Source of the DNA: Manis javanica
Lineage: Eukaryota; Chordata; Mammalia; Pholidota; Manidae
Reading direction: 5' to 3'
Length of the DNA stretch: 64,000 bases
Assembly (NCBI RefSeq): GCF_040802235.1
Contig: NC_133167.1
Location: 2,309,001-2,373,000, forward strand
Part shown: piece by piece, positions 25,651-38,739 of the stretch
Numbering within the stretch: the stretch's first letter is position 1
How the letters are laid out: the number at the start of each line of letters is the position of its first letter
Position numbers and translations under genes: made by a program
Notes under the pieces: model-generated
Told to the model about the DNA's origin: nothing
The model's database searches: none
Seen by the model: the letters and a program-made list of their open reading frames with translations, nothing else

Positions 25651-28410
25651 AAACTATAGCATAAAGTGCATAAACCCTCCCTCACCCAACCTTGCAGCCT
25701 GACCCCTTCATTAAGCATCTCGGAACCCAGGCCTGCTTACTGCCGGGCTGGAGCAGGCGGCCCAGGGCGCTCCGCAGAGACGGGCCTCCGCCCTCGGTGG
25801 CCGGCACCCCCTCCTCTGGGGATGGTGCCCCACCTCAACCCTGACAACAGGCCGAGCAGCCATGAGGGCAGCGGGGAGGGGTCCCCAGGGGCCGCTGAGC
25901 CTACGGAGAGCTAAGGTGCACGCCTGGCAAAGGCTGAGGCTGAGTTAATATGGACACAGAAATGCTTAGCGAACTTTCAAGACTTCTGTTTCAGGATGGG
26001 AAGCAGACAGAGCAGGTGTGTAAAGAAAAACTGATTGTGGTACCACATGGCTGGTACCATAAACATTTTAAATAACATTTACATACATAATTTTGTTTTC
26101 ATACTTCATTTTTAAATTTTATAAAGATGTTATATAAATGTAGTATTCATATAATTACAATAATATAAGCTCTGATTTTTGTTTTAACTAAAATTATGAT
26201 CTAACTAGACTTGGAAGACAGATGCGTAGGGGAGTGTCCGTGGCCAGGAAGGAGGGGGAGGGCTTGGGAGAGGCCGGGAGAGAAAGAAGCATCTCCCTCC
26301 CCCTGCGTGGCGCCGCACAGAAACTTTGTTTTATTAGAAGGGTGTCACTCAGCAATATGAAATTGCCAAAGATATGGGCAAACTGTTCAAGTGCTACCAT
26401 CTCGGGGACGAGGAGGGTGCAGATTGCTAGGGAGGGCTCTCTTCTAACAACACTGGAGGGTTATTTGACCCTTACAGTATAAATCTGTATCTGACTAGAA
26501 CTTAATTACAAGGCTTCTTAACCCTAACGACGCTAGCCAGGAGGACAGGACCACGTAGGAGGCTGCGGCCTCCAGGAAGCTCGTCCACAGGGAGGATGAC
26601 ATCAGTTCCCCTAAGGCTGCTGTGCTGCAGGAACCTGGGGCTCTGCCCACAGAAACCCGGCCGCACTGCCCCACTCCCCGCCCTTCCCAGCAGCCTCACC
26701 AGGACTGTGTCTCCGCCGGCAGCTGCTCCCCCTCCAGTCCCAGCCGTCAGTGGTCTGCTCTCTGACCACACCTCCTCTCCTCCCACGCCTGTCACCCCAC
26801 AGCCCGCCGACTGCCTTGCCTCCAGCCCTGGGCAGGCTGGCTCTGTGACCACCATCCCAACCTGCCAGTGCCCAGTCCCTTATAGCAGCTCTGAAAATGT
26901 CCACGGGGACCCACCTCTCCCAGACTGACTCTGTATCCAGGGCTGCCACTCTATCCTGGGTTTGCAGGTCATGTCCTCTATTTAAAGGTTTGGTCTTGTG
27001 TCCTGTATCGACTTTCCCAGGATGCCCTGAATGTGCTATCTTTAGCACTTTTTAAAAATAATTTACCAAAATAAATCAGCAGTGAGAGCTAGTTTTCAAA
27101 TTTTACTGGGTGTCTTACATTTTCATTTGCTAAATCTGGTAACCCTATCTGATCCATACTCAGCTTGAGCCCCTTCTCTCCACTTCCTAGGAAATGTAGG
27201 TCCTTCACCTGAGGTCAGAGCTCAGCATGCCTCTGCTGGTCCCGGGCCCCATCCGCTCCTGCTGGCCAAGATTTCACCCCTCTTGACCATATGTCTTGCC
27301 AATGGGTTTCAGCCCTGGGCAAGTTTGCTATGGATTCAATGTGACCAAAGAAACTAACAGGAAAACGTTCTTTGGGGTGAAAGGGTTTATTACCTGGCTT
27401 GTTCTCTGGCCGTAGGTCGAGCATAGCGTCTCCGCCTCCACCCAGAGCGCTGGGCCGAGCTCTCTATGTAGTGCAATAATGGCTTATTGCCTAAAGGTGT
27501 GGAAGCGGTAGCCTAGCAACAGGCCAGTTACATCATCAGGTGGTTTCAGTTCAGTGAGGATCCTGCCCATAGGAACCCCAACTTCGCCACACCACATATT
27601 CAGTCTCTTCCTCTCACGTGAACATAATCCATTCATTCTGTTAACTTGAAAAAAAGGCAGGCAGGCTTCTTGACCCTGCGTGTCTCTCTGGTCACCAGCA
27701 TCTCTCCCTGTCCTCGCAGCCGAGCTGCCCACCAGTGGCACTGCCCTTGGTATCTCCACTTCCTTATTTCCCACTCAGCTGTGAGCCCTGCGGCAAAACA
27801 CGGCCGGCCTACCACTGCCCAAGTAAGGGAGGCTGGGGTCCTCCGGGGCTTCCCAGGCCGGCTTCTCCGAGCCCCCTCCCCAGCCACTCTCCCCTGGCTG
27901 CCTGTTACAGCTGGTTTCTGCTCACCTGTCTCCCTGGCTCTGACCACCCTCGTCACTGGCGGATTGTGGCTACATCTCTGGGCCTGTCTTTGTCGCACTG
28001 CCCTGGACGTCCCTCCAACGGCTCAAACGTTTCCCCAGCTGGCTCCTCCTCCTGGGTTCCATCCCACGAGTGCCTTGCCTTCGCATTGCCAGGCCCAGGC
28101 CCACCTGGAACTCCTCCCATCCCTGCACCACCCACGTGCGCTCAGTGAACGCTTAGGCTCAGAGCCGCCCCTCTCAGCTCGGCTGCTGCACCTTGAATCT
28201 CACAGCTGTCTCTGGTCCTCTCACCAGAGCCCCACCAGCTTGCCCTGACCCCGCGGCTGGGTGGTCTCTCTAATTATAAAGCACGTTGCCCCGCTTCTTC
28301 ACTTAAAGCCCTGTAGGGATCCCCATAACCGATCCCAGCTGAGGGTCTTGTATCAGCATCCCCTGGGAAGTTTATAGACTACTTAAGCTCCAGCTCCATC
28401 CCAGAAATTC
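25650..28410. other. Non-coding sequence, 25.7-28.4 kb
   Basis: No gene recognised. AT-rich at 26.0-26.2 kb, GC-rich at 26.6-28.2 kb where open frames overlap on both strands. A third copy of the unnamed repeat lies at about 27,045-27,150. Confidence 0.55.
27045..27150 (+). repeat. Old unnamed interspersed repeat, copy 3
   Basis: 'caaattttactgggtgtctt', 'catttgctaaatctggtaacc' ending at CCTATC matches the 3' end of the family also at 21,285 and (opposite strand) 24,890. Confidence 0.5.
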
Positions 28411-28419
28411 TGATTTCAT

Positions 28420-28865
28420 TGTCATGGCCAGCAGAATAAAAGGCCCCCAAAGGTGTCCACATCTTAATTCCCAGAACCTGAGAATGTTAAATTACATGGC
28501 AAAGCGGGGTTAAGGCTGCAGATGGGAACTGGCTGATCAGCTGAGCTCACCCTGGATTACCCAGGAGGCCCGGTGTGATCACAGGTCTCCAGAGTGGAAG
28601 AGGGGGCAGAGGGGGTCAGAAAGACATGCCGTGAGGACTCCACCACCACTGCCGGCCCTGCAGATGGAAGAAGGGGCCATGAGCCCCGGAACATGGTGCT
28701 TCCAGAAGCTGGACAAGGCCAGGACACGGATCGTTCCTGGGGGCCTCCAGGGGAAGCACAGCCCTGCAGACCCCTCGCTGTTGGCCCAGCGAGACCCATG
28801 TCGGACCTCTGACCCGTGGACCCGTGAGCTCATGAAGTCTGTGTTGCTCGTGCTCATGTTATCAC
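28420..28865 (+). repeat. Old LTR-like interspersed repeat
   Basis: Block order 'aaggtgtccacatcttaattcc', 'ttaaattacatggcaaagc', 'gatggaagaaggggccatgag', 'gagacccatgtcggacc' and 'gaagtctgtgttgctcg' follows a well-known mammalian repeat that ends in an AATAAATTTGTGTTG-like block, here degraded. I believe it is an ERVL/MaLR-type LTR; family name uncertain. Plus strand. Confidence 0.6.
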
Positions 28866-29184
28866 CACAACAGGTAACTTAACACAGCAGTCCCGCTAGC
28901 CTCGACAGGCCTCGACCTGCAGCCAGAAAAAAGAACCACTGACTCAGGGCGAGTTCCTCGGTGTTCATTATGTACAAACACAGCCCTCTGGTTAGGTAAC
29001 TACTTGTAATGATCACTTGTATAAATAACTGTTTTTAACTCCTGTTAATCACCCCACCTTCCTGTCAGTGTGATGAGATGCTGGCAGCCTTCACCAGAGC
29101 ATCCATTTCTGGCTCAGTAGCGCCACATCTAGCCAAAGGGCAGGTTCCAATTCCAGTAAGTTTCTTTGCTTAATATTTTTATTC

Positions 29185-30540
29185 TTTTTTTTTTAACTAA
29201 ATCAGAAAATTATAGCCTACAGTTATAGTTTTCAGAAATGACAGCCATGTGTGAGTCAGGTCCAAGTACTTGGATCGAACGTGGGCGCAGAGCTGCAGGG
29301 CCCCCCTGCGGATTGCCGGCGCCACCAGCACGCTGATCACGCTCACAGCCTGCAGGCAGGAAGCGGCAGGTGGACAGATGCCAGCAGACGCCCCTCATCC
29401 ACTCTGCAGCATCTGGCTCAGGGAGAGAGTTCTTCGTGTTGTCAGCAGCATTTGGATGCAACTTTAAGACATACCAGTGACATCGATTTCTCCGACTAAA
29501 GGCAGTGGGCTGGAAAGAGCCTTTGTAAGAAGTCCTGTTATTCAACACCAACCACTGCGGTCTTCAAGCCTGGAAACAGAAGGTTCCTGCCACTCAAGGC
29601 ATTGAATCCATCCATGCAACACGGCCCAGAACAGCCCCTTGGGACAGACTTGGCTGTGTCATCAGACTCACGAACAGACATACTTGTGTCCACGAGCAGT
29701 TTGCCTGAAACCCGTGCTGGGACACAATTACAGTCCCTCACGTGCACACAAGAAACAGGAACAGCACAGGACTACGTGGCTCACAGTTTCCACCAACACC
29801 CACTGGATCGGGGCACCTGTGCGCTCCAGAGGAAGCAGGCCTCCAGGGATGCGGACCCCCACCTACACAGGTACCAGCACACTTTTCAGGCCCCCTGACA
29901 TCTCATGTGCTCCTGTGGCATGGGTCCCCAGGACGGACATGACAAGGTTTCAGTTGCCCTCCTCAGTACATCTCTGCCAATTCAGTCTGCACATCGAGGT
30001 TAAATGCAACTCGAAATCAAACTATTTGGCAACATGTCCTTGGGGTGGTGGTTCTTCCACATCCCTTCGTGTATCAACTACAAGCGCATCTGATAAAGAA
30101 GCTGTGGTGACTGCTTTGGGCCTCTGCCACACTCCAGAGCCGCCGGCAGCTCCGTGGGCGGCTTCGGCTTCTCAGCACTAGTTACTCATGCTTCCTCATC
30201 ACAAGGGGTCGCCTTGAGTAATGCCTCTGATGTTTTGCATTCTTCTTTGCCTTTAACAGTAAAAATGATCACTTTCAGGGAAAGCAAGGAACCTCATACT
30301 GGAAAACATGATGTTTTTCCAAAATGATTTCACTGGTTTACTAAAGAGATTCTTCTTCATTGTTGGAAAATGACTTTGCGCAAATATGTGCCATTTCATA
30401 ACAGACAACACACCAGGGATAAGGGACAAGTGGAGGCCTGATGCAGTAACATCCATTTTTAAAGATGGCGCATCTTTGTTCTTTGCATTTTTGGCTGCTT
30501 GTGCATTATCACCATAACCACAGATACACCACCAACACAC
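29185..30540 (-). pseudogene. Possible processed pseudogene of an unidentified mRNA
   Basis: Read on the minus strand from about 30,540 to 29,185, several stop-bounded frames look coding, for example KMDVTASGLHLSLIPGVLSV, FPESDHFYC, KECKTSEALLKATPCDEEA-type, ALVVDTRRDVEEPPPQ and SVRESDDTAKSVPR. They run in consistent order but need frameshifts and pass several stops. A run of T on the plus strand at about 29,186-29,195 would be the poly(A) end of a minus-strand retrocopy. I did not recognise the parent protein, so the call is speculative; a lncRNA exon or chance is possible. Confidence 0.35.
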
Positions 30541-30594
30541 ACACGTTTATATTTAATACTCACCCTCGAGTCCTCCTCACTCTATTGGGACATT

Positions 30595-31375
30595 TTCTGA
30601 GCTACACAGGGTTTGTTCTTATTGAAATATAGTTAATATATGGCATTATATTGCTTCAAGTATACAACATAGTGATTCGACAATTATCTACATTATTAAA
30701 TGCTCACCCCAACTAGTGTAGTTACTGTGAACATTGAAAGATGTTGAAAATCATTGGCTATATTCTCTATGCTGTACTTTCATCCCCATGACTAATTTAT
30801 ATTATGATTGAGATTTTGTGCCTCTTAATCCCCTTCACCTATTTCACCCACCCCAACCTGTCCCCCCTGGTAACCACAGTCCCTTCTCCGTGTCTCTGAG
30901 TCTACTGCTGTTTTGTTTTGTTTTTAGATTCCACACATAAGTGAGATCACATAGTATTTGTCTTTCCCCACCTGGCTTATTTCACTGAGCATAATATCCT
31001 CTAGGCCCATCCATGTTGTTGCAAATGGCAGGATTTCTTTTTTATGGCTGAATAATATTCCATTGTGTATATGTACCACATCTTAATCCATTCATCTAGT
31101 GACGGACACTTTGGTTGCTTCCATATCTTGGCTATTGTAAACAATGCAGCTATAAGCATAGGGGTGCATATGTCTTTTCAGATGAGGGTTTAATTTTCTT
31201 CAGGTAAATTCCTAGAAGTGAGTTACTGGGTCATATGGTGTTTCTATTTTTAGTTCTTTGAGGAACCTCCATACTGCTTTCCACAGTGGCTGCACCAAGT
31301 TACATTCCCACCAACAGTCTCTTTTCTCCACATCCTCTATGTAGGCTATTTTCATCACATTTCAATGAATCAATT
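30595..31375 (-). mobile_element. L1 3' end, minus strand
   Basis: The plus strand shows the reverse complement of an L1 3' UTR and ORF2 end: 'gtatacaacatagtgattcg', 'gtaaccacagtcccttctcc', 'gaataatattccattgtgtata', then 'tttccacagtggctgcacc' near 31,290. These follow the L1 3' region in reverse order. The ORF2 portion is broken. Confidence 0.85.
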
Positions 31376-31414
31376 TTGAGCCACTGACCCATTTTTCTAA
31401 ACTGCAGCTATATG

Positions 31415-31765
31415 GCCATTGCTTATAGCTTTCCTGTTGCCACTGTAACGAATTATCACATGCTTAGTGGCTTACACCACCACTGAGTTTTCTTACAGTT
31501 CTGGAGGTCGGAAATCCAGAACGGATCTTCCAGGTAAGGTGCGGGCCTCCGCACAGCTGTGCTCCCTCCGCGGCTCTGCAGGGCGACTCTGGTCTGGACT
31601 TCCCAGCACTGAGAGGCCGCCTGTGTTCTCTGGTTCACGGCAGCTTCACCCCACCTTCTGCTTCCATCACATGCAAGGGAAAGTAGTCCCAGGTCTGGGG
31701 GTTAGAGCCCGGACATTCTGGAGAGCTGCACCTCTGGCTACCACAATGACATAACAGAAATCATC
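31415..31765 (-). repeat. LTR-like repeat, minus strand
   Basis: 'ctgttgccactgtaacgaat', 'tagtggcttacaccacc', then 'cttacagttctggaggtcgg' is the reverse complement of the 3' end of a MaLR/ERVL-type LTR ('cctccagaactgtgag', 'aatttctgttgttt', 'aagccacccag'). Abuts the L1 on its 5' side in plus coordinates. Confidence 0.55.
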
Positions 31766-32229
31766 TGGTAGAGAGCCAGCTGATATCAACCCACGGTGGA
31801 CTTCATGCCTTTATATATGGCTAAACCCAGTTTTCTAACTTTTCTTCAGGATTTTCCATCTCTCCCTAAGGGAGATAGGCCAGTATTTCTTCTCTCCTAC
31901 TGTTCTTGTCGAGCTTTGCCATCCAGGTCCTGTCAACTCCAGAGAGTGCGTTTGGCTGTGCCAGTCGTAAATGTCCGGCGTCTTTGCTCTACCTCCCCTG
32001 CTCAGTCTTGCTTCTGATGCGGCGTCCCTCCTCCTTGCCGTCCTTGCCGGCCCATGTGGCACCAGGCTCCGTTGGCAGGGAGCTGGAGGGGCACCAAGGG
32101 AGCTTCTCTCCCAGCTCCGATGTGCTCTCCCTCCCCCCTGCCCTCATGACGCTCGCCTGGAGCCCTGCACCCTCAGTGAGCCCCACCAACCAGGGAGTGT
32201 CAGGGCGCCCGAGATGGCCTCCTGGTGGA

Positions 32230-32783
32230 GTACTGGGTGGCACCCCTGAAAGCAGCTTCCGGAGAGTTCATCAGCACCCCAGGGAGGGCTTCTCAGCAGC
32301 TCACCAGCAAGTCCAGCCACGTCCCGGCAAGCTTCTCAGAAAGTCTGGCAGCACCTCCCTCCCCACAGGCAGCTTCCAGGTGAATTGTGTGCACATCCTA
32401 CAGTATGTGTGAGGGGGAGAGAGGGTGGGACCTGTTCGGTGGGCGGGATCCTGCCTTCTGCTAACTCGCAGCTCTTACCCACCAGTCTTGGCCCAATAAA
32501 CACAGACCATCTCTGGTCCAGATCAACCCAATGGATTTCTCTGCCACTGTTGAGCTAAAATGACACCATCTCCAGCAAGGCCTCCATCCCTTGCCCTTCG
32601 GGAGGGCTCCCTCCCTTCCAGATTTGTTCCTTCCTTGGCCACTGTCCCTGGGTATTCCTCAGAATCCTCTTCTATTTCCACATAGTGTAGTCAAGTGCCT
32701 GGAAATAACCAGTAGTAATTCTTCGCATCTTGCCCAAATCATTGTGTGGTTACTGTCTAGTGGACTGAACCCTAATACAGAAT
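32230..32783 (+). repeat. ERVL-type LTR (5' LTR candidate)
   Basis: Repeated short units of the 'agcagcttcc', 'agcaccccagg', 'ggcttctcagcag' kind at 32,250-32,390 are followed by 'cttggcccaataaacacag' and an end near 'ctgaaccctaatacag'. The next bases resemble an ERVL leucine-tRNA primer-binding site. Boundaries are approximate. Confidence 0.5.
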
Positions 32784-34000
32784 TGCTACCAGGAGTAATC
32801 TCAGGAGACAGACTTGCAAAGATAGGACTTTGGAATTGATTTGTTGTGCTCTTAAACATGAGTGATGTTGAGATCAACACCCGTGGGAAACTGGATGCTA
32901 GTCACCCAGCACCGGCCCAAGAAATCGGGAATCACCTTTGGTCGACTGTGACCAAAGCACTGACCGAAGCAAGGGCCTTGGAGCCCCAGTGGCTGCCACA
33001 GTCATTTTCTTACAGTAGTGATACAACTGCAGCCAGTGGTGTGGGATGGAGTCTGCTAGGTGCACTAGAGCGCTTACAGACAGAAAGGCCCAAGTCACGG
33101 GGAGAACCAGAGAACTCGTGACAGCCCTAAAAGCTTTAGCTCTTTTTTTCTTAGAGTCACAAGGCTGGTATTTGTAAAAATCAAACAGAAAAACTGGTTG
33201 CACTGGTTATGAACAACAGTTGAATTCAGAGTCTCACCAGTATCTCGAGGGAAGGTCAGGGCATGAGTTGGGAAAGGATAAGACCGCGAAACTTGGAGTG
33301 GGGACATCTGGCTGGACCCAGGTGGAATGGACCATCTTGGGCCCCCAAGTCATTCCGAGCCTCTCTAGCCAGGTAGTAGTTTGCCTCAAGGTATCTTAAA
33401 AGTTAATCTTCCTTTACTTGAAAATGCTAACTTTGCCGAGGGGAGATGCCCTGAAAGGGGGTACTCACTCAGCACCAGCACCCTCTGTTGCCACCAGAAC
33501 CATAACTAGAGTCCAATCATATACACGATGCCCCAGGAAGAATGCTGTCCGATTCAGTGGTCATGGCAGGATTCCAGAGCAGCAGAGGCCAAACAGCAGG
33601 ACTCGACCCCCAAGGCAAGGGAGAGGTGCGTCTGCCCTGAAGTACAGGAGGCACACACAGGTGATCAGAACACCTTTGACAGCGGTTAACTGAACATGGT
33701 GGCCCAGGAGAATCAGAGCGCTGAGAGATCCACAGAACGGGGGGGGAGGGCACTCCGAGTCACGGCTGTGGGTGAGTGACCGCCTCTCACCCAGTTCCCA
33801 GAACCACCTCGATTCACAGGCCTAGGCCTCTCGACTGGAAGGGCATCTGGAGCTCCTCGAGGGAGGATGCGGCAACACTGCCTCAAGTACATCACAGGAC
33901 CCTCCTCCAAGCCTTGCCAAACCCACACTGCATTGCTCAGCTGTGACACTGAACACTTCTCCCCGGCAGTTGGCATGATGCTAAGCTTGTCAGTACAGGG
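32784..34000 (+). mobile_element. ERVL-like internal remnant
   Basis: The sequence begins 'aattgctaccaggagtaatc', close to the ERVL primer-binding-site region (TTGGTACCAGGAGTGG), and continues through a gag-like non-coding zone (to about 33,200 and beyond) with no surviving long frame. It is an old, coding-dead copy. Confidence 0.45.
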
Positions 34001-34029
34001 TGCAGGAGGACACTGGGAAGAGGAGGGCA

Positions 34030-34450
34030 CTTCTCTCTGCTGGGCCATTTGCTTTCCTTCCTTGGAACCTGGTACAGGAAACACACAGTGGAGCTCACCT
34101 CCAGCCAATTTCCATGGCACCCGGCAGGAAGCCTCCTGGTTGGGCTCTGCAGGCATCCTCGCTGGCTTCCGAGAAAACTCAACTTCCGCACAGCCAGCCT
34201 CCCAGCACTCCAGGGAGTCCAGCCTGCTCCAGCCAGTTTCCCACCAAGTTCAACTGCGCCCCCTGTGAGCAGCTTCCCAGCAAACCTCTCTGGCACCCCA
34301 GCAGGTGGTTTCCTCCCACCCAAAACCAGGGCACCCCGGTGAGCTTCTCTGCCTCACAACAGGCTCAGGCGCTACAGAACCTCCAGATTCCAGGCTGCCC
34401 CCACCACCGGAAAGTAGAGCCCTCCTGTGAAATATTTCTTAAGTTGAAAT
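34030..34450 (+). repeat. Possible 3' LTR of the ERVL-like remnant
   Basis: The short units 'agcttcccagcaaacctctc', 'ggcaccccagcaggtgg' and 'cccaccaagttcaac' are of the same kind as those at 32,250-32,390 and in the same orientation, which fits a second LTR. Heavily diverged. Confidence 0.35.
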
Positions 34451-35456
34451 AGCACAAAGAAGCAATTACCACAGATTTATATGGAAAACTTTTTAGCATT
34501 CCCAGACCCAGAAAATTACCTCATTTAGGCTTTTCTGATGCCTTAGTATACAGCTTGCTAACAGATGCACAAATAAATCAAGATAAACTACAGATGCTCA
34601 AAGACACAGTCCAAAGCTACAGCAGCTTGATTCTGAGATGCTGAGCATGGTCCCTGGGCGTGGGGTGCCCACTGCCTCTATAAGCAACTCATTGCAAAAC
34701 AAACGCTGAATGCTATTTTCCCTTTTCTCCTTTTTTTCATAAAAGCAAAAATCCTCTTCAGGCTTCTTTCAGTTAGTGAAAACAGGCACTAATGTAAGTC
34801 TTCCCTAAAAGCAAAGTGGCCTACCACAGACTTTGGAAAAGTGGGGGACACTTGTATTTACTGACAGTGAGCATGGCTATAGGAGAGACACAGGTCTGGA
34901 GATTCTGAGAATTTCTATATTCTCATCTTGCAGAGCCATAGTTACTGTAACACTTGTAAATACCCATCTAGATAGGGCACATTCCCCCTCACTTTGCCAC
35001 AGTCTCCCCCAATCCCTAATGTTACACCTAGTGTTTCTGCAGTAATATGACTCCGACTTGGCCCCATAGGTCTTATGGTCAATAACACCTGCCTGCAGGA
35101 TTCTGGACTTTGGGGACATTGCTCCTGGGCAGACGCCGGGAAAGAGCTTCCCTCAGCAGTGCTAGGGAAGGTGAGACACCCCTGGACACGAGGGATCAAA
35201 CACACAGTTCTGGGATGAACTGGGGTTTATCTCACCACCACCTCCTCCTCAGGGTGACCTCTGGGCCCAGAAGTAATCATGACATCCAGGCCACAGGAGC
35301 AAGCCCACAAGACCCTCCATTCATTCCCAGGAGGTCTTAGGCTGCAATCAGACCAAAAGTGGACTGAGAGATGTTCCCTGTCATCTCCTGTCCCCTCAGC
35401 CCCTGGCCCCTTCATGCTGACAGACCCCAAGACTGTTCTCAACCCACCCCACGTAG

Positions 35457-35876
35457 TATAGGCATATCTTGTTACACCGTGCTTCACTTCACTGCACTTT
35501 AAAGATACTGCATTTTTCACAAATCGAAGGTTTTTGGCAACTCTGCACCTAGCAAGTCTATTGGCACCACTTTTCCAACAGCATTTGCTCATTTCGTGTC
35601 TGTGTCACATTTTGGTAATTCTCAAAAGAAAACATTTTCACTATTATTACATTTGTTATGATGATCTGTGATCAGTGATTACAATTCACTGACAGCTCAG
35701 ATTGATGGTTAGCAATTTTTAGCATTCAAGTTTTTTTTCATTAAGGCATGTACACTTTAGACAATGCTATTGTACACTTAATAGACTACAGTATAATGGC
35801 AAAAAAATTCATTTTACTTGCTTTATTATGGTGATCTGGAACTGAACCCACCTTATCTCTGAGGCATGCCCTGTAA
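35457..35876. mobile_element. Tigger-type DNA transposon, internally deleted
   Basis: The left end 'tataggcatatcttgtt' and right end 'tctgaggcatgccctg' are imperfect inverted repeats of the Tigger family (CAGGCATACCTC...). Between them, 'atcgaaggtttttggcaactc', 'agcaagtctattggcacc' and 'ttgctcatttcgtgtctg' match the Tigger 5' body, then the element jumps to its 3' end. No transposase frame remains, so it is non-autonomous. Confidence 0.8.
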
Positions 35877-36060
35877 ACAGGAACCCCCAGGTTACAGGTG
35901 GGGTAAACAATACAGTCCTTATTTCCACATCCAGCAGAATAAGGGAGACAGGCAGCTCCCCTGGAAGTCTGACTTGGAACCTGGACAAATCCATCAAGAG
36001 TAATATGAGGCCAACACTGTCCCTGAAAAAGGTAAAGGTAAACAATTTCTGAGAGCCACA

Positions 36061-36075
36061 AAAAGACACGAGCTG
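36061..36075. repeat. Left target-site duplication of the L1
   Basis: AAAAGACACGAGCTG at the 5' junction of the L1, matching 38,724-38,738 with one mismatch. Confidence 0.85.
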
Positions 36076-38723
36076 ATAAGACCCATCCTTCTTAAAGTGT
36101 TCCAAGAAGTAGAAGAGGAAGGAATACTTCTAAACTCATTCTATGATGCCAGCATCACTCTAATACCAAAACCAGACAAAAACACTACAAAAAAGTATAG
36201 ACCAATATCCCTGATGAACATAGATGCAAAAATTCTCAACAAAATATTAGCAAACTGAATTCAAAAATACATCAAAAGAATCATCCATCATGACCAAGTG
36301 GGATTTATTCCAGGGATGCAGAGATGGTACAATATTCATAAATCAATCGATATCATACACTACATTAACAAAAAGCATAAAAACCACATGATCATCTTAA
36401 CAGAGTCTGAAAAAGTATTTGACAAAATTCAACATCCATTCATGATAAAAACTCAAGAAAATGGGTATAGAGGGTGGTACATACCTCAACATAATAAAAG
36501 TCATGTATGACAAACCCACAACTAACATCATACTCAATGGCAAAAAGCTGAAAGCTTTTCACCTAAGATCACAAGCAAGACAGGGATGCCCACTCTCAGC
36601 ATTTTTATTCAGTGTAGTACTGAAGGCCCAAGCCACAGCAATCAGACAACATGAAGAGATAAAAGGCACCTAACTTGACAAGAAAAGTTAAACTCACTAT
36701 GTGCAGATGACATGATCTTATACATAGAAAAAACCTAAAGACTCCACCAAAAAGAAAGAAATTTTAGAATAACTGGATTCAGTAAAGCTGCAGGATACAA
36801 AATTAATATACCGAAATCTGTTGTATTCCTACATACTAACAATTAGAGGAAAGAGAAGTCAGAAAAACAATTTCATTTACAATTGCATCAAAAAGAATAA
36901 ATACTCCGAAGTAAACTTAACCAAGAAGGTGAAAGACATGTACTCTGAAACTATAAGACACTCATGAAAGAAATTAAAAAAGACACAAATAAATGGAAAT
37001 CTATCCCATGATCATGGATAGGAAGAATTAAGAGTCAAAATGGTCATCCAGTCCAAAGCAGATTACATATTCAGTGCAATCCCTATCAAAATACCAACAG
37101 CATTTTTCAATGAACTAGAAAAAATAGTTCTAAACTTCATATGGAACCACAAAAGACTTTGAATAATGAAAGCAATCCTGAGAAAGAACAAAGCTGGGGG
37201 AATTATGCTCCTGGACTTCAAGCTCTACTACAAAACTACAGTAATCAATTTGGTACTGACACAAGAACAGACCCATAGATCACTGGACAGAATAGAGAGC
37301 CCAGATTTAGACCCACACATGTATCATCAATTAATATATGATAAAGGAGCCGTGAATATACAAAGGGGAAAGACAATTCCCCGACAACTGATGTTGGCAA
37401 AACTGGATGGCTACATGTAAGAGAATGAAACTAGATCACTGTCTAACTCCATACACAAAAGTAAACTCAAAAGAATTAAAGACCTGAATGTAAGACATGA
37501 AACCATAAAACTCATAGGAAAAAACATAGGCAAAATCTCTCAAGCAATTTTTTCCTGGACACATCTCCCTGAGCAAGGGAAACAAAATAAAAAATGAACA
37601 AGTGAGACACATCAAACTAAAAAGCTTCTGTAAGCAGAGAACACCATCAGCATAACAAAAAGGCATCCTACAGTATGGGAGAATATATTCATAAATGATT
37701 GTCAGATGAGGGGTTAACATCCAAAATATATAAATAACTCATATGCTACAACACCCAAAAAACAAGTAACCTGATTAAAAATGGGCAGAGGACCTGAACA
37801 GACATTTCTCTAAAGAAAAACAGATGGCCAACAGGCACATGGAAAGATGCTCCACATTGCTAATCCTCAGGGAAATGCGAATCAAAACTACAATGAGGTA
37901 TCACCTCACACCAGTCAGAACAGCCGCTATACAAAAGACAAGAAATAACAAGTGCTGGTGAGGATGTGAGGAAATGGGAGCCTCCTGCACTGCTGGTGGG
38001 AATGTCAGTTGGTACAGCCTCTGTGGAAAGCAATATGGAGGTTCCTCAAAAAACTAAAAATAGAAATACCCTTCAACTCAGTAATTCCACTCCTGGGAAT
38101 CTAAAGAAAACAAAATTCCTGATACAAAAAGATATGTGCACCCCTATGTTTATTACAGCACTATTTACAATAGCCAAGAAATGGAAGCAACCTAAGTGTC
38201 CATCAGTAGATGAATGGATAAAGAAGATGTGGTACATATACACAATGGAATACTATTCAGCCATAAGAAGAAAACAAATCCTACCATTTGCAACAACATG
38301 GATGGAGCTAGAGGGTATTAATGCTCAGTGAAATAAGCCATCCGGAGAAAGACAAGTACCAAATGATTTCACTCATCTGTGGAGTATAAGAACAAAGAAA
38401 AACTGAAGAAACAAAACAGCAGTAGAAGCACAGAACCCAAGAATGGACTAACAGTTACCAAAGGGAAAGGGACTGGGGAGGATGGGTGGGCAGGGAGGGA
38501 TAAAGGGGCAAACAGGGCATTACTGTCAGCACACATAATGTAGGAGGTGGCGGACACAGGAAAGGCAGTTTATACAAAGACAAGTAATGATTCTATAGCA
38601 TCTTACTACGCTGATGGACAGTGACTATAATGGGGTATGTGGGGGGGACTTGATAATAGGGGGAGTCTGGTAACCATAATGTTCAAGTAATTGTACATTA
38701 ATGATATCAAAATAAAATAAAAT
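36076..38723 (+). mobile_element. 5'-truncated L1 element
   Basis: About 2.65 kb of L1 from ORF2 reverse transcriptase to the tail. Signs are [15 protein letters not shown] residues near 36,170, a GCPLSAFLF motif near 36,590, the CADDMI equivalent of the catalytic YADD around 36,710, and the ORF2 C-terminal region to 38,331, followed by a 3' UTR and an AAAATAAAATAAA-type tail. ORF2 is broken by several stops and frameshifts, so the copy cannot retrotranspose. A 15-base target-site duplication with one mismatch flanks it, which implies a target-primed insertion younger than most L1s in the window. Confidence 0.92.
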
Positions 38724-38738
38724 AAAAGACACCAGCTG
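38724..38738. repeat. Right target-site duplication of the L1
   Basis: AAAAGACACCAGCTG directly after the A-rich tail; it differs from the left copy at one base. Confidence 0.85.
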
Positions 38739-38739
38739 T

